From positions 1,504,236-1,568,235 of the forward strand of contig NZ_LMIV01000001.1 in assembly GCF_001428865.1 (NCBI RefSeq): 64,000 nt of DNA. The letters run 5' to 3'. Under the pieces are notes generated by a model, which was not told where the DNA came from, made no database searches, and saw only the letters and a program-made list of their open reading frames with translations. Numbering within the stretch: position 1 is the stretch's first letter; each line of letters starts with the position of its first letter. Below, piece by piece: positions 24,173-32,363 of the stretch. The stretch is from Sphingomonas sp. Root241. Its GTDB lineage: Bacteria > Pseudomonadota > Alphaproteobacteria > Sphingomonadales > Sphingomonadaceae. Both the position numbers and the translations under genes were made by a program.

Positions 24173-24604
24173 ATGTTGTTCGCGAAGAAGAAACGGCGGA
24201 TCGAGCGGATATTGCTGGTGGAGGATGAGCCGTTGGAGGCGTTCGACACCGAGCATTTCCTGAACGGCGAGGGGTTCACGATCGTCGCGACGGTCGATTC
24301 GGTCGCCGACGCGCTGGCTTGGATCGACGACGAGGAAGAGATCGATCTCGTGCTGGTGGATGTGCGGCTGTCCGACGGCAACGGTGTCGACGTGGCGCAC
24401 GCGGCGAAGGCGCGCGGGATCGAGGCGCTGTTCGTGACCGGCGATTGCCCGCCGGAAGCGCGGTGGCTGGCGGCGGGATGGCTCGCCAAACCCTATCCGC
24501 AGCGCGATCTGCTGGGGGCGATCGAGGCGATCGAGACGCTGATCGGTGGAAAGAGGCCTGAGAAACTGCCGGGGAGCTTCAGCCTGTTCGCCGGTCTCGC
24601 CTGA
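24173..24604 (+). CDS. Stand-alone receiver-domain response regulator
   Basis: The 143-residue protein is a receiver domain only. Acidic pocket residues are in ILLVEDEP, the phospho-acceptor is Asp63 in LVLVDVRLSDG, the Thr switch lies in LFVTGD and the Lys in WLAKPYPQRDLL. No output domain follows, so it probably signals through protein contact, as in the single-domain regulators of alphaproteobacterial general stress or motility pathways. It is divergent from rluB with no kinase nearby. The ATG at 24173 is the first start that gives a complete first beta-strand. Confidence 0.85.
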   Translation: MLFAKKKRRIERILLVEDEPLEAFDTEHFLNGEGFTIVATVDSVADALAWIDDEEEIDLVLVDVRLSDGNGVDVAHAAKARGIEALFVTGDCPPEARWLAAGWLAKPYPQRDLLGAIEAIETLIGGKRPEKLPGSFSLFAGLA

Positions 24605-24618
24605 GCGGGGACTTCAGA

Positions 24619-24744
24619 TCAGCGCCAGAACAGCGTCGCGACCACGCCGACCCAGGCGAGCAGTGACAATGCGACCGAGACACGCGCCGCGGCTTCGGAC
24701 GGCGTGGCCGGGGCGGCCATGTCGGTCGTGAGCTGGAATGACAT
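24619..24744 (-). CDS. 41-residue single-pass membrane protein
   Basis: The short frame encodes MSFQLTTDMAAPATPSEAAA followed by a clear membrane helix (VSVALSLLAWVGVVATLFW) and one final Arg, so it is a tail-anchored-type miniprotein. It is on the same strand as the Rieske oxygenase, 56 bases downstream of it, with a TACAAT -10-like hexamer (24777-24772) in the gap. It may belong to that unit or be independent. No family is recognised. Confidence 0.5.
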   Translation of the reverse strand: MSFQLTTDMAAPATPSEAAARVSVALSLLAWVGVVATLFWR

Positions 24745-24800
24745 CTCAGTTTCCCGCAATAGCTTAATTCTATTGTAGGGCAGCCGGAGCGGCTTCGGGC

Positions 24801-25946
24801 TCAGTACGAATGCGTAGCGCCGGCCCCGAGTTGCGCCTCGACCGCATCGTGGAACCGGCGGATGCCGAGCTCGAGCGTGCCGAGGGTGAGCCGGTCGAGC
24901 GCGCCCGAGGCGAGTCCCTGCTGGCCGAGTTCGCAGGCGCGAAAATCCTCCGCGGCGAAGACGCCGCCGTCGAGCAGCTGCCAGCTCTTCTCCCAATGGG
25001 CGAGCGCCTTGTCGTTGGCGGGCGGCTCGGGGATGAGCATGAAATCCTCGACCAGCACCCGATCGGGCGCCTGGGGCATCAGCACCATGAGGTTGATATA
25101 GTCGGGGCTGACGACGAGCACGGTGCCGGGGAACATTTGATAGGTATAAGTGATCGCCGAGCGCAACGTCGCCCAGTCGCTGGAGGACAAGGCCGCCAGC
25201 GCGGCCTCGCGGCCGACCGCCGAGCGCTGGTGCGGGCCGATGCTGTCGGCGGTCGAGATGCCGTCCCTGAAGAACGGGGCGATCGTGTCGGCGTGGAGGC
25301 GCTGGATGTGATAGCCTTCGAGAAATGCGTCCATGATCAGCTTCCAGTTGGCGCGGACGTCGTGCGTGCGGCGACGGAACAGGTGCTGGCCGGCGAGGTC
25401 GAATGCCTCGAAATCGCGCGCGAGCGTCTCGGCCTCGGCGAAGTCTGCGGCCTCGTCGAAGGCGAACCAGATCAGTCCGCCCGCCTCGTGCGTGGGGAGG
25501 CGCTTGAGGCCGTGTTCGGCCTTGTCTAGGCCGGGGAAGGTGTCGGGGCGGGGCAGGCCGGCGAGGCGGCCGTCGAGCGCATAGGTCCAAGCGTGATAGG
25601 GGCAGACCAGGCGTGGCGATCGGACTGCGTCGGCACCCTCGACCAGACGCGTGCCCCGGTGGCGGCAGACGTTGAGGAAGACATGCGCCTCCCCCGTCTT
25701 GTCGCGCGTGATCAGCAGCGGCTTGCCGAAGCCGTCATGCGGCACCGCCATGTTGTTTTCGGGCAGCAGGGAGGACGGGGCGATGACCAAAGGCACGCGG
25801 GCGAAGATGCGCGCCTGCTCGGCCGCATGGCGGGTCTCGCTGGTGTAAGCGGACGCCTGGACATAAGCGATCGTCCCTTCGTCGCGGCGGCCGCCACCGG
25901 CGAGTTGGGCGGCGAGCGCGAGTTGGCCTTCGGTCGGCGCGTTCAT
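24801..25946 (-). CDS. Rieske aromatic-ring-hydroxylating oxygenase, alpha subunit
   Basis: The 381-residue protein has a Rieske [2Fe-2S] domain near 45-155. Its first ligand pair is in NVCRHRGTRLVEG and the second is CPYHAWTY. A catalytic SRPBCC domain follows with the mononuclear-iron motif DAFLEGYHIQRLHADT (His-x4-His). These enzymes use O2 and NAD(P)H-derived electrons to hydroxylate aromatics or demethylate quaternary amines. No reductase or ferredoxin gene is adjacent, so the electron donor must be elsewhere. The start ATG at 25946 is 57 bases from the divergent ampG start. Confidence 0.88.
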   Translation of the reverse strand: MNAPTEGQLALAAQLAGGGRRDEGTIAYVQASAYTSETRHAAEQARIFARVPLVIAPSSLLPENNMAVPHDGFGKPLLITRDKTGEAHVFLNVCRHRGTRLVEGADAVRSPRLVCPYHAWTYALDGRLAGLPRPDTFPGLDKAEHGLKRLPTHEAGGLIWFAFDEAADFAEAETLARDFEAFDLAGQHLFRRRTHDVRANWKLIMDAFLEGYHIQRLHADTIAPFFRDGISTADSIGPHQRSAVGREAALAALSSSDWATLRSAITYTYQMFPGTVLVVSPDYINLMVLMPQAPDRVLVEDFMLIPEPPANDKALAHWEKSWQLLDGGVFAAEDFRACELGQQGLASGALDRLTLGTLELGIRRFHDAVEAQLGAGATHSY

Positions 25947-26003
25947 CCTTCCTCTCCGCAACTTTTCGGCTAGTGTCGCGCGGAAGGCGAGAGGGAGCAA
26001 GGG

Positions 26004-27365
26004 ATGGCGGACGGGGCGACTCTGGAGGAAGGCACGCGCGGCGGCTTCGTCGCGACGATGGCGCCTTATTTCCGTCCGCGACCGATCGCGGCGCTGCTGC
26101 TCGGCATCTCGAGCGGCTTCCCGCTGGCGCTGTTGCTCGGCACGATGACCTTCTGGCTCGCCAAGGTCGGCATCGACAAGAAGACGATCGGCTTCGCGAT
26201 CGGATTGACCACGCCCTATACGCTCAAATTCCTGTGGGCGCCGCTGGTGGACCGGCTCAAGCTGCCCGTCCTCACGGGGCTGTTCGGCCAGCGCCGGGCA
26301 TGGCTGTTCTTCGTCCAGGCATTGCTGTTCGCGTCGGTATGGATGCTCGGCGCGAGCCAGCCCGAGCTTCACCTCGGCCTATTCGCTTTTTGGGCGATCG
26401 CGACGGCGTTTCTCGGCGCGACCCAGGACATCATCATCGACGCATATCGCATCGAGATCCTTCCCGAGGACGAACTCGCGCACGGTACCGCGAACAACCA
26501 GTTCGGCTATCGGCTCGGCGCCTTCGCCGCGGGCGTGGGCACGATCGCGATGGCCTCGCCCGAGGGGCTCGGGCTAGGCTGGGCCAAGGCCTATGGACTG
26601 ACTGGCTTCTGCGTTCTCCCCGGACTTCTCGCGGCGCTCTGGGCCGGGCGCGGACTGCATGATCGCGTGCTGAGCGCGGAGGGGCGCCAGTCGATCGGGC
26701 AATGGCTTCAGTCGACGCTGATCGGGCCGTTCCGCGAGTTCCTGATGCGGCGCGGCGCAGTGCTGATCCTGCTCTTCGTTCTGGTCTACAAGCTCGGCGA
26801 CGCGATGGGGCAGTCGATGCTCAACCCGATGATCGTCGAGCTCGGCTTCAGCGACACCGAGTTCATCGCGATCAACAAGGTGATCGGATTCTGGGGGCTG
26901 ATCGTCGGCACCGCATTGTCGGCGCCTTTGCTCGCCTGGCTTGGCATGGGCCGCGCGCTGTTCGTCTCGGGGGTGCTGATGATGTTGAGCAACCTGACCT
27001 TTGCGATCCTCGCGAGTCAGGGCCATTCCAATTTGTGGCTGACGATCGCGGTCGCGACCGAACAGGTGACCAGCGGGCTTGGTCTCACGATCTTCGTCAC
27101 CTATCTCTCGGGACTGTCGAGTCTTGCCTATACCGCGACGCAATTCGCTCTGCTCTCGTCGCTCGCGGGTGTTGGACGGACCTGGCTGTCGAGCCCGGCG
27201 GGGATATTCGCCGAGCAGCTCGGCTGGGTCGGATTCTGGATCATGACCACAATCGTGGCGCTGCCCGGCATGGTGCTGTTGTGGTTCCTGTGGCGGAAGG
27301 GCTTCGTCGTCGAGAGCGTGCGCAAGGCGCGGGCAGGCGCAGAGGCGGTGGAGGCCAAGGCCTGA
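26004..27365 (+). CDS. ampG: AmpG-like muropeptide MFS transporter
   Basis: The 453-residue, 12-14-helix MFS protein of the AmpG/PAT group imports anhydromuropeptides for peptidoglycan recycling. Signatures are LLGISSGFPLALLLGTMTFWL, the IGFAIGLTTPYTLKFLWAPLVDR block and GQRRAWLFFVQALL. ATQDIIIDAYRIEIL in the fourth helix region also fits. A GAGGGAGCAAGG ribosome-binding site precedes the ATG. The stop overlaps the next start by one base, so it heads a three-gene operon. In other bacteria AmpG feeds the AmpR/beta-lactamase signal; none is seen here. Confidence 0.88.
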   Translation: MADGATLEEGTRGGFVATMAPYFRPRPIAALLLGISSGFPLALLLGTMTFWLAKVGIDKKTIGFAIGLTTPYTLKFLWAPLVDRLKLPVLTGLFGQRRAWLFFVQALLFASVWMLGASQPELHLGLFAFWAIATAFLGATQDIIIDAYRIEILPEDELAHGTANNQFGYRLGAFAAGVGTIAMASPEGLGLGWAKAYGLTGFCVLPGLLAALWAGRGLHDRVLSAEGRQSIGQWLQSTLIGPFREFLMRRGAVLILLFVLVYKLGDAMGQSMLNPMIVELGFSDTEFIAINKVIGFWGLIVGTALSAPLLAWLGMGRALFVSGVLMMLSNLTFAILASQGHSNLWLTIAVATEQVTSGLGLTIFVTYLSGLSSLAYTATQFALLSSLAGVGRTWLSSPAGIFAEQLGWVGFWIMTTIVALPGMVLLWFLWRKGFVVESVRKARAGAEAVEAKA

Positions 27366-28126
27366 TGCCGTTCCTCGTCGTCATCGGGCTGCAGGTGCTC
27401 TGTATCGTCCATCTGATGCGCACCGGGCGCAATCCGCTGTGGCTCACCGCGTTGATCTTCCTTCCCGTGGTGAGCGCGCTCGCCTATCTGATCGTCGAGG
27501 TGCTGCCGGGGCTGGGCAGCAACCGTCATGTCCGCACCGCCCGCGCCAAGGCGATCGAGACGATCGATCCCGAGCGCGAGCTGCGCGCCGCGCGCGATGC
27601 GCTGGGGCTTGCCGATACCGCCGCGAACCGGCTCCGCGTCGCCGATGCGCTGGCGGCGCTGGGGCGACACGGCGATGCGGTACCGCTCTATCGCGAGAGC
27701 ATCGCGATGACTCCCGGCGATCCCGACGTGCGGAGCCAGAACAAGCTCGCATTGTCGCTGTTCGAGTCGGGCGCAGCGGCGGAATCGCTGACGCAGCTCG
27801 ACGCTATTCCCGAACCCTCGGGACAGAGCGAGCGCGACCGGCAGGCGCTGCTGCGCGCGCGGGTGCTCGATCATCTCGGGCGCAAGCAGGAGGCACTCGA
27901 CCTTTATGCGGACCTCGTCACGCGCATGCCAGGCGAAGAGGCGCGCTGCCGCTATGCCGCGCTGCTGATCGAGCAGGGCTGGAACCGCAAGGCATTGGGC
28001 GTGCTCGAGGAAGTCGAGGGGCGGATGCGCCGGTTGAGCCGGCACCAGCGCGCCGCGGATGCCGGCATGTATCGCTGGGCAATGGAGGCACTGGCTGGCC
28101 TCCGGGCGAAAGGCGTCGGCGCATGA
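27365..28126 (+). CDS. TPR-repeat membrane protein
   Basis: The 253-residue protein has two membrane helices near the N-terminus (FLVVIGLQVLCIVHL and LWLTALIFLPVVSALAYLIV). A cytoplasmic or periplasmic helical-repeat domain follows with TPR-like units (AADALAALGRHGDAVPLYRESIAMTPGDPDV; LDHLGRKQEALDLYADLVTRMPG). The coding frame begins at the ATG that overlaps the ampG stop (TGATG). Its partner is unknown; scaffold function for the neighbouring transporter is a possibility. Confidence 0.75.
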   Translation: MPFLVVIGLQVLCIVHLMRTGRNPLWLTALIFLPVVSALAYLIVEVLPGLGSNRHVRTARAKAIETIDPERELRAARDALGLADTAANRLRVADALAALGRHGDAVPLYRESIAMTPGDPDVRSQNKLALSLFESGAAAESLTQLDAIPEPSGQSERDRQALLRARVLDHLGRKQEALDLYADLVTRMPGEEARCRYAALLIEQGWNRKALGVLEEVEGRMRRLSRHQRAADAGMYRWAMEALAGLRAKGVGA

Positions 28127-28620
28127 GGCGCTGGCTGATCGCCGCCGCCGTGTTGCTGGTGATAGCTGGCGGCGGTTGGCTGTGGGGTTCGCCGTATCTC
28201 ACGCTGTGGCAACTCAAAAAGGCGGCGGATACCGGCGATCTCGCCGCGATTTCGGCGAAGATCGATTACCCGGCAGTCCGCGCGGACCTGAAGACGCAGA
28301 TGCACGAACGGCTAGGTCGCGGCGGCGGGTCGGCGCTCGACAAACTGGGAGCCGCGGTTGCCGAACGATTCGCCGATCCTGTAGTCGACGCGGCGGTTAC
28401 GCCGGAAGGCATGCGTGCACTATTCGCGAGCACGGCGGTAGCCGATGCCGCGCGGCCGGAAACCTTCGGCGACAAACGGGGCGAGATGCGGGTGCGGCGC
28501 GACGCCTTGGGAGAATTCGTGCTGAGTCCTGTCGATGGCACCGGCCCGGAAATCACGTTCGAACTGCAGGGTCTGACGTGGCGAGTCATTGCGGTGCGCC
28601 TGCCGGGCAAGCTGCTCTAG
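28123..28620 (+). CDS. DUF2939-type membrane-anchored protein
   Basis: The 165-residue protein has an N-terminal membrane anchor (RRWLIAAAVLLVIAGGGWLW) and the body SPYLTLWQLKKAADTGDLAAISAKIDYPAVRADLKTQM typical of DUF2939. The family's function is unknown; the conserved A-x3-G-D-x4-I pattern is present. It overlaps the TPR gene by four bases (ATGA) and ends the operon started by ampG. Members of this family often accompany envelope genes. Confidence 0.78.
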   Translation: MRRWLIAAAVLLVIAGGGWLWGSPYLTLWQLKKAADTGDLAAISAKIDYPAVRADLKTQMHERLGRGGGSALDKLGAAVAERFADPVVDAAVTPEGMRALFASTAVADAARPETFGDKRGEMRVRRDALGEFVLSPVDGTGPEITFELQGLTWRVIAVRLPGKLL

Positions 28621-28644
28621 AGAACAGCAAAAGAGAACAGCAAA
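28619..28644. repeat. Perfect 13-base tandem repeat
   Basis: AGAGAACAGCAAA occurs twice directly side by side (28619-28631 and 28632-28644), starting in the stop codon of the DUF2939 gene. The following 150 bases are relatively AT-rich and include CACCA-6-TGGTG. They form the region upstream of the lipoprotein gene. No promoter can be named with confidence. Confidence 0.6.
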
Positions 28645-28801
28645 TCGATTTGGCGCAGACAGCCCTGCACCAAAAAAATGGTGACAATCTCATTACCGCT
28701 CGCTGCCGGCGAAACAAATCCGGTTATTGTGTCGCGGAAATCTCTTCTGGCGACCCCTTCCGTGTGATACGCTCTCACTCTATCGTTGGGGAGCGAAAGT
28801 C

Positions 28802-30415
28802 GTGTCAATTCAGGTTGTTGGGATCGACTGGTTAGATGCTGCGCAGAGCGGCGCGAAACATTGTCGTACCGCTCTTGTGGCGCTTGCCTGCGCGGGCGCA
28901 GTTTCGCTTGCGGGATGCGATGGAGGTTCCTCGAAGCCGACGCCGGCCCCCACTGCGACTCCTACACCGGTCAACGGCGCGCCGAGCTTCACCTCCGCCG
29001 CCACGGTCTCGGTGGCCGAATCCAGCGACGTCAGCTCGATCGTGTATCAGGCAGTTGCCACCGATCCCGAAGGGACGGCGCTCACTTATGCCATTGCCGG
29101 CGGAGACGATGCTGCCCGCTTTGCGATCACCCAGGCGGGAGCCCTCACCTTCGTTGCCGGCGCCAATTTCGAAGCGCCCGCTGACGCTGACCGGAACAAT
29201 CAGTACAAGGTCAGGATCACGGCCAGCGACGGACAGGCCAGCGCCGCGCTGGATCTGGTGGTGACCGTGACCAATTTTCACGAGAATGCCTATCTCGTGC
29301 GGTATTGCGGCACCTCGACCTGCCAGGCGTCTCTCCAGGCAGTGACAGGCACGAGCTACGTAAGTGCCGCCGGCTCGCTCCGTTTGTTCATCGGCGGACA
29401 AAGAGGCGGAATCAGGGAATTCAGCTTCACCGCGCCGATGGTCGGTGGCGAGGCGGGGGTCCCCGTCGCAGGCAGCGGTGGCGACCGCGGACAGGTCAGC
29501 ATTGCCGCGTTGCCGCGTGGCAGCTTCACTTCTCCTCGTGATCCCAACGGAGTCCTGCAATACTTCCTCTCGCTATATGCCGATGCGGCAGGCGATGTCA
29601 TATTGTCACAAGTGAGCGGACAAAGCGTTCCGGAAACCGAGGTGGCCCGTCTCCGCATCCCGCATGCGCAATACGACAACAATTACGGCGGCTGGGTAGA
29701 ATTGGGTCCCGACGGCAACATCTACGTTGCGACGGGCGACGGTGGCGGAGTGGGCGATCCCTTGGGCACGGCCCAGGACTCGTCCTCGTTGCTCGGGAAG
29801 GTCCTGCGCATCAGCCCCGACTTCTCGACGGTGACGGTGATCGCCAAGGGCTTTCGCAACCCCAATGGCGGGTTCTTCCACAACAACATGTTGATATTGG
29901 CGGACCGCGGGCAGGATCTGGCCGAGGAAATCAATTTGATTCCGCTCGACGGCACGGTGCGCAACTATGGCTGGCCCTATAAGGATGGCACCACCACGGT
30001 ACGAGCCGGCGGACCGGCGGGCATGATCGACCCGATTGCCGAGTGCCGCCACGACGCGGTGCCGAACGCTTGCCACAAGATCGTGGGCGGCGTGGTCTAT
30101 TCGGGCACCAACGCATCGCTTCAGGGCGCGTATATTTTCGGGGATCGCAGCGTCAATGGTCAGCCCGGTGCGCTGATCACACTTCCTGCGGCGCGGCTCG
30201 TCTTCGGCCAACCGACAATACAGGCGGCCGATATGGAGTGGCGAGGTGCGGACATGTTCGCTTATTCGCCGGGCAGCCTTGGACTGCCGGATCCAGCATA
30301 TTTGATGTTGCGGCGCGGCACGCTCTACATGGTCAACTATTATCCCAATCCTCTTCCGCAGGGCAGCCGCCCGAACAGCGAAGTCTGGTATCTGGGCTGT
30401 CGAAATGGCTGCTGA
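28802..30415 (+). CDS. Lipoprotein with cadherin-like and sugar-dehydrogenase beta-propeller domains
   Basis: A GTG start gives 537 residues, after GGGGAGCGAAA as ribosome-binding site. The lipobox VSLAGC is followed by a Pro/Thr linker and a cadherin-like domain (FTSAATVSVAESSDVS to VVTVTNFHENAY). A glucose/sorbosone-dehydrogenase-type propeller follows: GGWVELGPDGNIYVATGDGG, LGKVLRISPDF, VIAKGFRNPNGGFF, ADRGQDLAEEIN and VRNYGWPYK. Soluble members bind PQQ and oxidise aldoses in the periplasm. The His/Arg ligands of quinoenzymes are only partly evident here. The cadherin front end could mediate surface adhesion or calcium binding. The substrate is unknown. Confidence 0.75.
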   Translation: MSIQVVGIDWLDAAQSGAKHCRTALVALACAGAVSLAGCDGGSSKPTPAPTATPTPVNGAPSFTSAATVSVAESSDVSSIVYQAVATDPEGTALTYAIAGGDDAARFAITQAGALTFVAGANFEAPADADRNNQYKVRITASDGQASAALDLVVTVTNFHENAYLVRYCGTSTCQASLQAVTGTSYVSAAGSLRLFIGGQRGGIREFSFTAPMVGGEAGVPVAGSGGDRGQVSIAALPRGSFTSPRDPNGVLQYFLSLYADAAGDVILSQVSGQSVPETEVARLRIPHAQYDNNYGGWVELGPDGNIYVATGDGGGVGDPLGTAQDSSSLLGKVLRISPDFSTVTVIAKGFRNPNGGFFHNNMLILADRGQDLAEEINLIPLDGTVRNYGWPYKDGTTTVRAGGPAGMIDPIAECRHDAVPNACHKIVGGVVYSGTNASLQGAYIFGDRSVNGQPGALITLPAARLVFGQPTIQAADMEWRGADMFAYSPGSLGLPDPAYLMLRRGTLYMVNYYPNPLPQGSRPNSEVWYLGCRNGC

Positions 30416-30426
30416 GCGCGGCTGAC

Positions 30427-30867
30427 TCAGGCCGGGGTTCCTCCCTCGAGCGGCAGCGCAAGGTCGGCAAAGGCATTGGCCAGCGCGTGCGCGGTGCAAC
30501 CGATGCTCGCGGCATCGCGCACGCCGAGCAAATCGGCGAGGAGCATGTTGGCTCGGTCCGGATTCGTCCGAATCCGCGCGATCACTTCGAGCAGGGTCGC
30601 TTCAGGACCGGTCATGCGCGGGCAGCACCACGGCGCGATCTGGATCGGGCCGGCCGAGGCTGCCGACATCTCGGCCATCAGCGCCCGAAGGAGCACCAGC
30701 GGCCGCTGAAATCCCTTGCCGAACGCCGTGACGAAGGCGTGTGCGGTGCACGCGTCATGGAGCCCGTGCGCGCCCATCTGGCGGATGCCGAACAGCAGCA
30801 GCCGGGCGCCGGCATCCTCGGGCTGGAGCACGGGCAGGGCAGCGGCAAGGGTCTTGGTAGCGGACAT
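30427..30867 (-). CDS. Conserved sphingomonad protein (DUF6628-like)
   Basis: The 146-residue, helical, Cys-containing protein (RLLLFGIRQMGAHGLHDACTAHAFVTAFGKGFQRPLVLLRALMAEM, then PIQIAPWCCPRMTGPEATLL) is typical of a group of sphingomonad proteins annotated DUF6628. The CC-P-R-M motif and the R-R-P-L-V-L-L-R block are strongly preserved in that group as I remember it. Function is unknown. It converges with the lipoprotein gene, 12 bases away, and lies downstream of folC on the same strand, 70 bases on. Confidence 0.6.
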   Translation of the reverse strand: MSATKTLAAALPVLQPEDAGARLLLFGIRQMGAHGLHDACTAHAFVTAFGKGFQRPLVLLRALMAEMSAASAGPIQIAPWCCPRMTGPEATLLEVIARIRTNPDRANMLLADLLGVRDAASIGCTAHALANAFADLALPLEGGTPA

Positions 30868-30937
30868 GAACGACTCCCGCGTGAACGATGCGGGATTGTT
30901 GCCAGTCCGCTATTGCAAGTCAATCGCAATAACTGAC

Positions 30938-32251
30938 TCAGTCGGGTAGTTCGTCGTTCGCTTCGAGCGCCATGCCGGCGAGATAGAGCGAACCGAGGAT
31001 CAGCACGACCGGCGCGTCGTCCTGCGGGATGGCCGCAAGCGCCGTGGGCAGATCGGCTGCCTCGCCTGCCGCGAGGCCCGCGCGCCGGGCGAGATCCGCG
31101 AGGTGAGACGGGGCGTGGTGCGGATGACCGGGAACCGGAACGGCGGTGAGCGATCGGGCGATCGGCGCGAAGCGATCGATTACCGCAGCGGCGTCCTTGT
31201 TCGCGAGCATGCCGAGGACGAGATGGAGCGGGCGCCCCTGCGCCACACCGGCGGCAGCGCGACTCACTGCCTCGGCGGCGTTGGCATTGTGGCCGCCGTC
31301 GAGCCAGAGCTCGGCATCGGCGGGGAGCAGCGCCGTCAACGGTCCGGACGAGAGGCGCTGCATGCGCGCCGGCCAGCGCGCGTTGCCGGCGGCGGCACGC
31401 AGCGCGTCGTCCGGAATGGCCAAGGTGCGCTGGTGGCGCAAAGCGGCGATGGCGAGCGCGAGATTGGCCGGCTGGTGCGGGCCGGCCAGCGCGGGGAGGG
31501 GCGTGATCACCTCGCCTATGCCGTCGCGATAGTGCAGCGCGCCGTTTCGTGTTTCGAACGACCAGGCCTGACCCTGCGCGAGGACCGGTGCGGCGACGGT
31601 TTCGGCGAAGCGGTCGACCACGTCGGCGATGTCCGGGGAATAGGCCATCGTCACCAGAGGGACGCCGGGCTTGGCGATGCCTGCCTTTTCCGCGGCGATC
31701 TGCGCGAGCGTGTCGCCGAGGAACGACTGGTGGTCGATGCCGAGCTGGGCGATCGCCGTGATGGCCGGGTTCGGGATGACGTTGGTCGCGTCGAGGCGGC
31801 CGCCGAGGCCGACTTCGACGATACACGCATCGGCGGGCGTGCGGGCGAAGGCGAGGAAGGCGGCGGCGGTGGTGACTTCGAAGAAGCTCGCGCCGATGTC
31901 GCCTCCGGCATCGAGCACTTCCGCGAGCAGCGGGGCGAGTTGGTCGTCGGCGATCAGCGTGCCGGCGAGGCGGATGCGTTCGTTGAAGCGGACGAGGTGG
32001 GGGCTCGAATAGACGTGGGCGGTCAGGCCGGCGGCCTCGATCGCGGCGCGCAGAAAGGCGCAGGTCGAGCCCTTGCCGTTGGTGCCGGCGACGTGGAGGA
32101 CGGGGGGGAGTCGCAGATGCGGGTTACCGACGCGGTCGAGCAATCGGGTGATGCGCTCGAGGCCGAGGATGTCGGCGCCGGGCGAGAGCGCGGTCAGGCG
32201 GTCGAGCTGGCGCTGGACGGCGGGATCGGTGGAAGTGGCGAAATCGGGCAT
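30938..32251 (-). CDS. folC: Bifunctional folylpolyglutamate synthase/dihydrofolate synthase
   Basis: The 437-residue Mur-ligase family enzyme attaches glutamate to dihydropteroate or folates. Motifs are the ATP loop VAGTNGKGSTCAFL, YSSPHLVRFNERIRLAG, SFFEVTTAAAFLAFA, EVGLGGRLDATNVI and AQLGIDHQSFLG, plus LDGGHNANAAEA in the C-terminal domain. It is the last gene of the trp-accD-folC run and is separated from accD by a repeat element. The run is standard in alphaproteobacteria. Confidence 0.95.
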   Translation of the reverse strand: MPDFATSTDPAVQRQLDRLTALSPGADILGLERITRLLDRVGNPHLRLPPVLHVAGTNGKGSTCAFLRAAIEAAGLTAHVYSSPHLVRFNERIRLAGTLIADDQLAPLLAEVLDAGGDIGASFFEVTTAAAFLAFARTPADACIVEVGLGGRLDATNVIPNPAITAIAQLGIDHQSFLGDTLAQIAAEKAGIAKPGVPLVTMAYSPDIADVVDRFAETVAAPVLAQGQAWSFETRNGALHYRDGIGEVITPLPALAGPHQPANLALAIAALRHQRTLAIPDDALRAAAGNARWPARMQRLSSGPLTALLPADAELWLDGGHNANAAEAVSRAAAGVAQGRPLHLVLGMLANKDAAAVIDRFAPIARSLTAVPVPGHPHHAPSHLADLARRAGLAAGEAADLPTALAAIPQDDAPVVLILGSLYLAGMALEANDELPD

Positions 32252-32253
32252 TA

Positions 32254-32357
32254 CTCCCTCTCTCCGCTTGCGGGGAGAGGGCCGGGGAGAGGGGCATGGA
32301 CGAGAGCTGGCCGCACTGCCCCTCTCCCCAACCCTCTCCCCTGAAGGGGAGAGGGAG
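32254..32357. repeat. Palindromic CTCCCTCTCYCC intergenic element
   Basis: The ends CTCCCTCTCTCC (32254-32265) and GGGGAGAGGGAG (32346-32357) are inverted with one mismatch. Inside are a hairpin at the left (arms 32257-32267 and 32270-32280) and one at the right (CCCTCTCCCC-TGAA-GGGGAGAGGG, 32332-32355). It is the same family as the longer element at 38336. Confidence 0.75.
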
Positions 32358-32363
32358 TTTTCG

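Noticed and set aside
24745..24800. Promoter of the 41-residue membrane protein
   Set aside because: TACAAT at 24777-24772 looks like a -10, but no -35 is found at the right distance.
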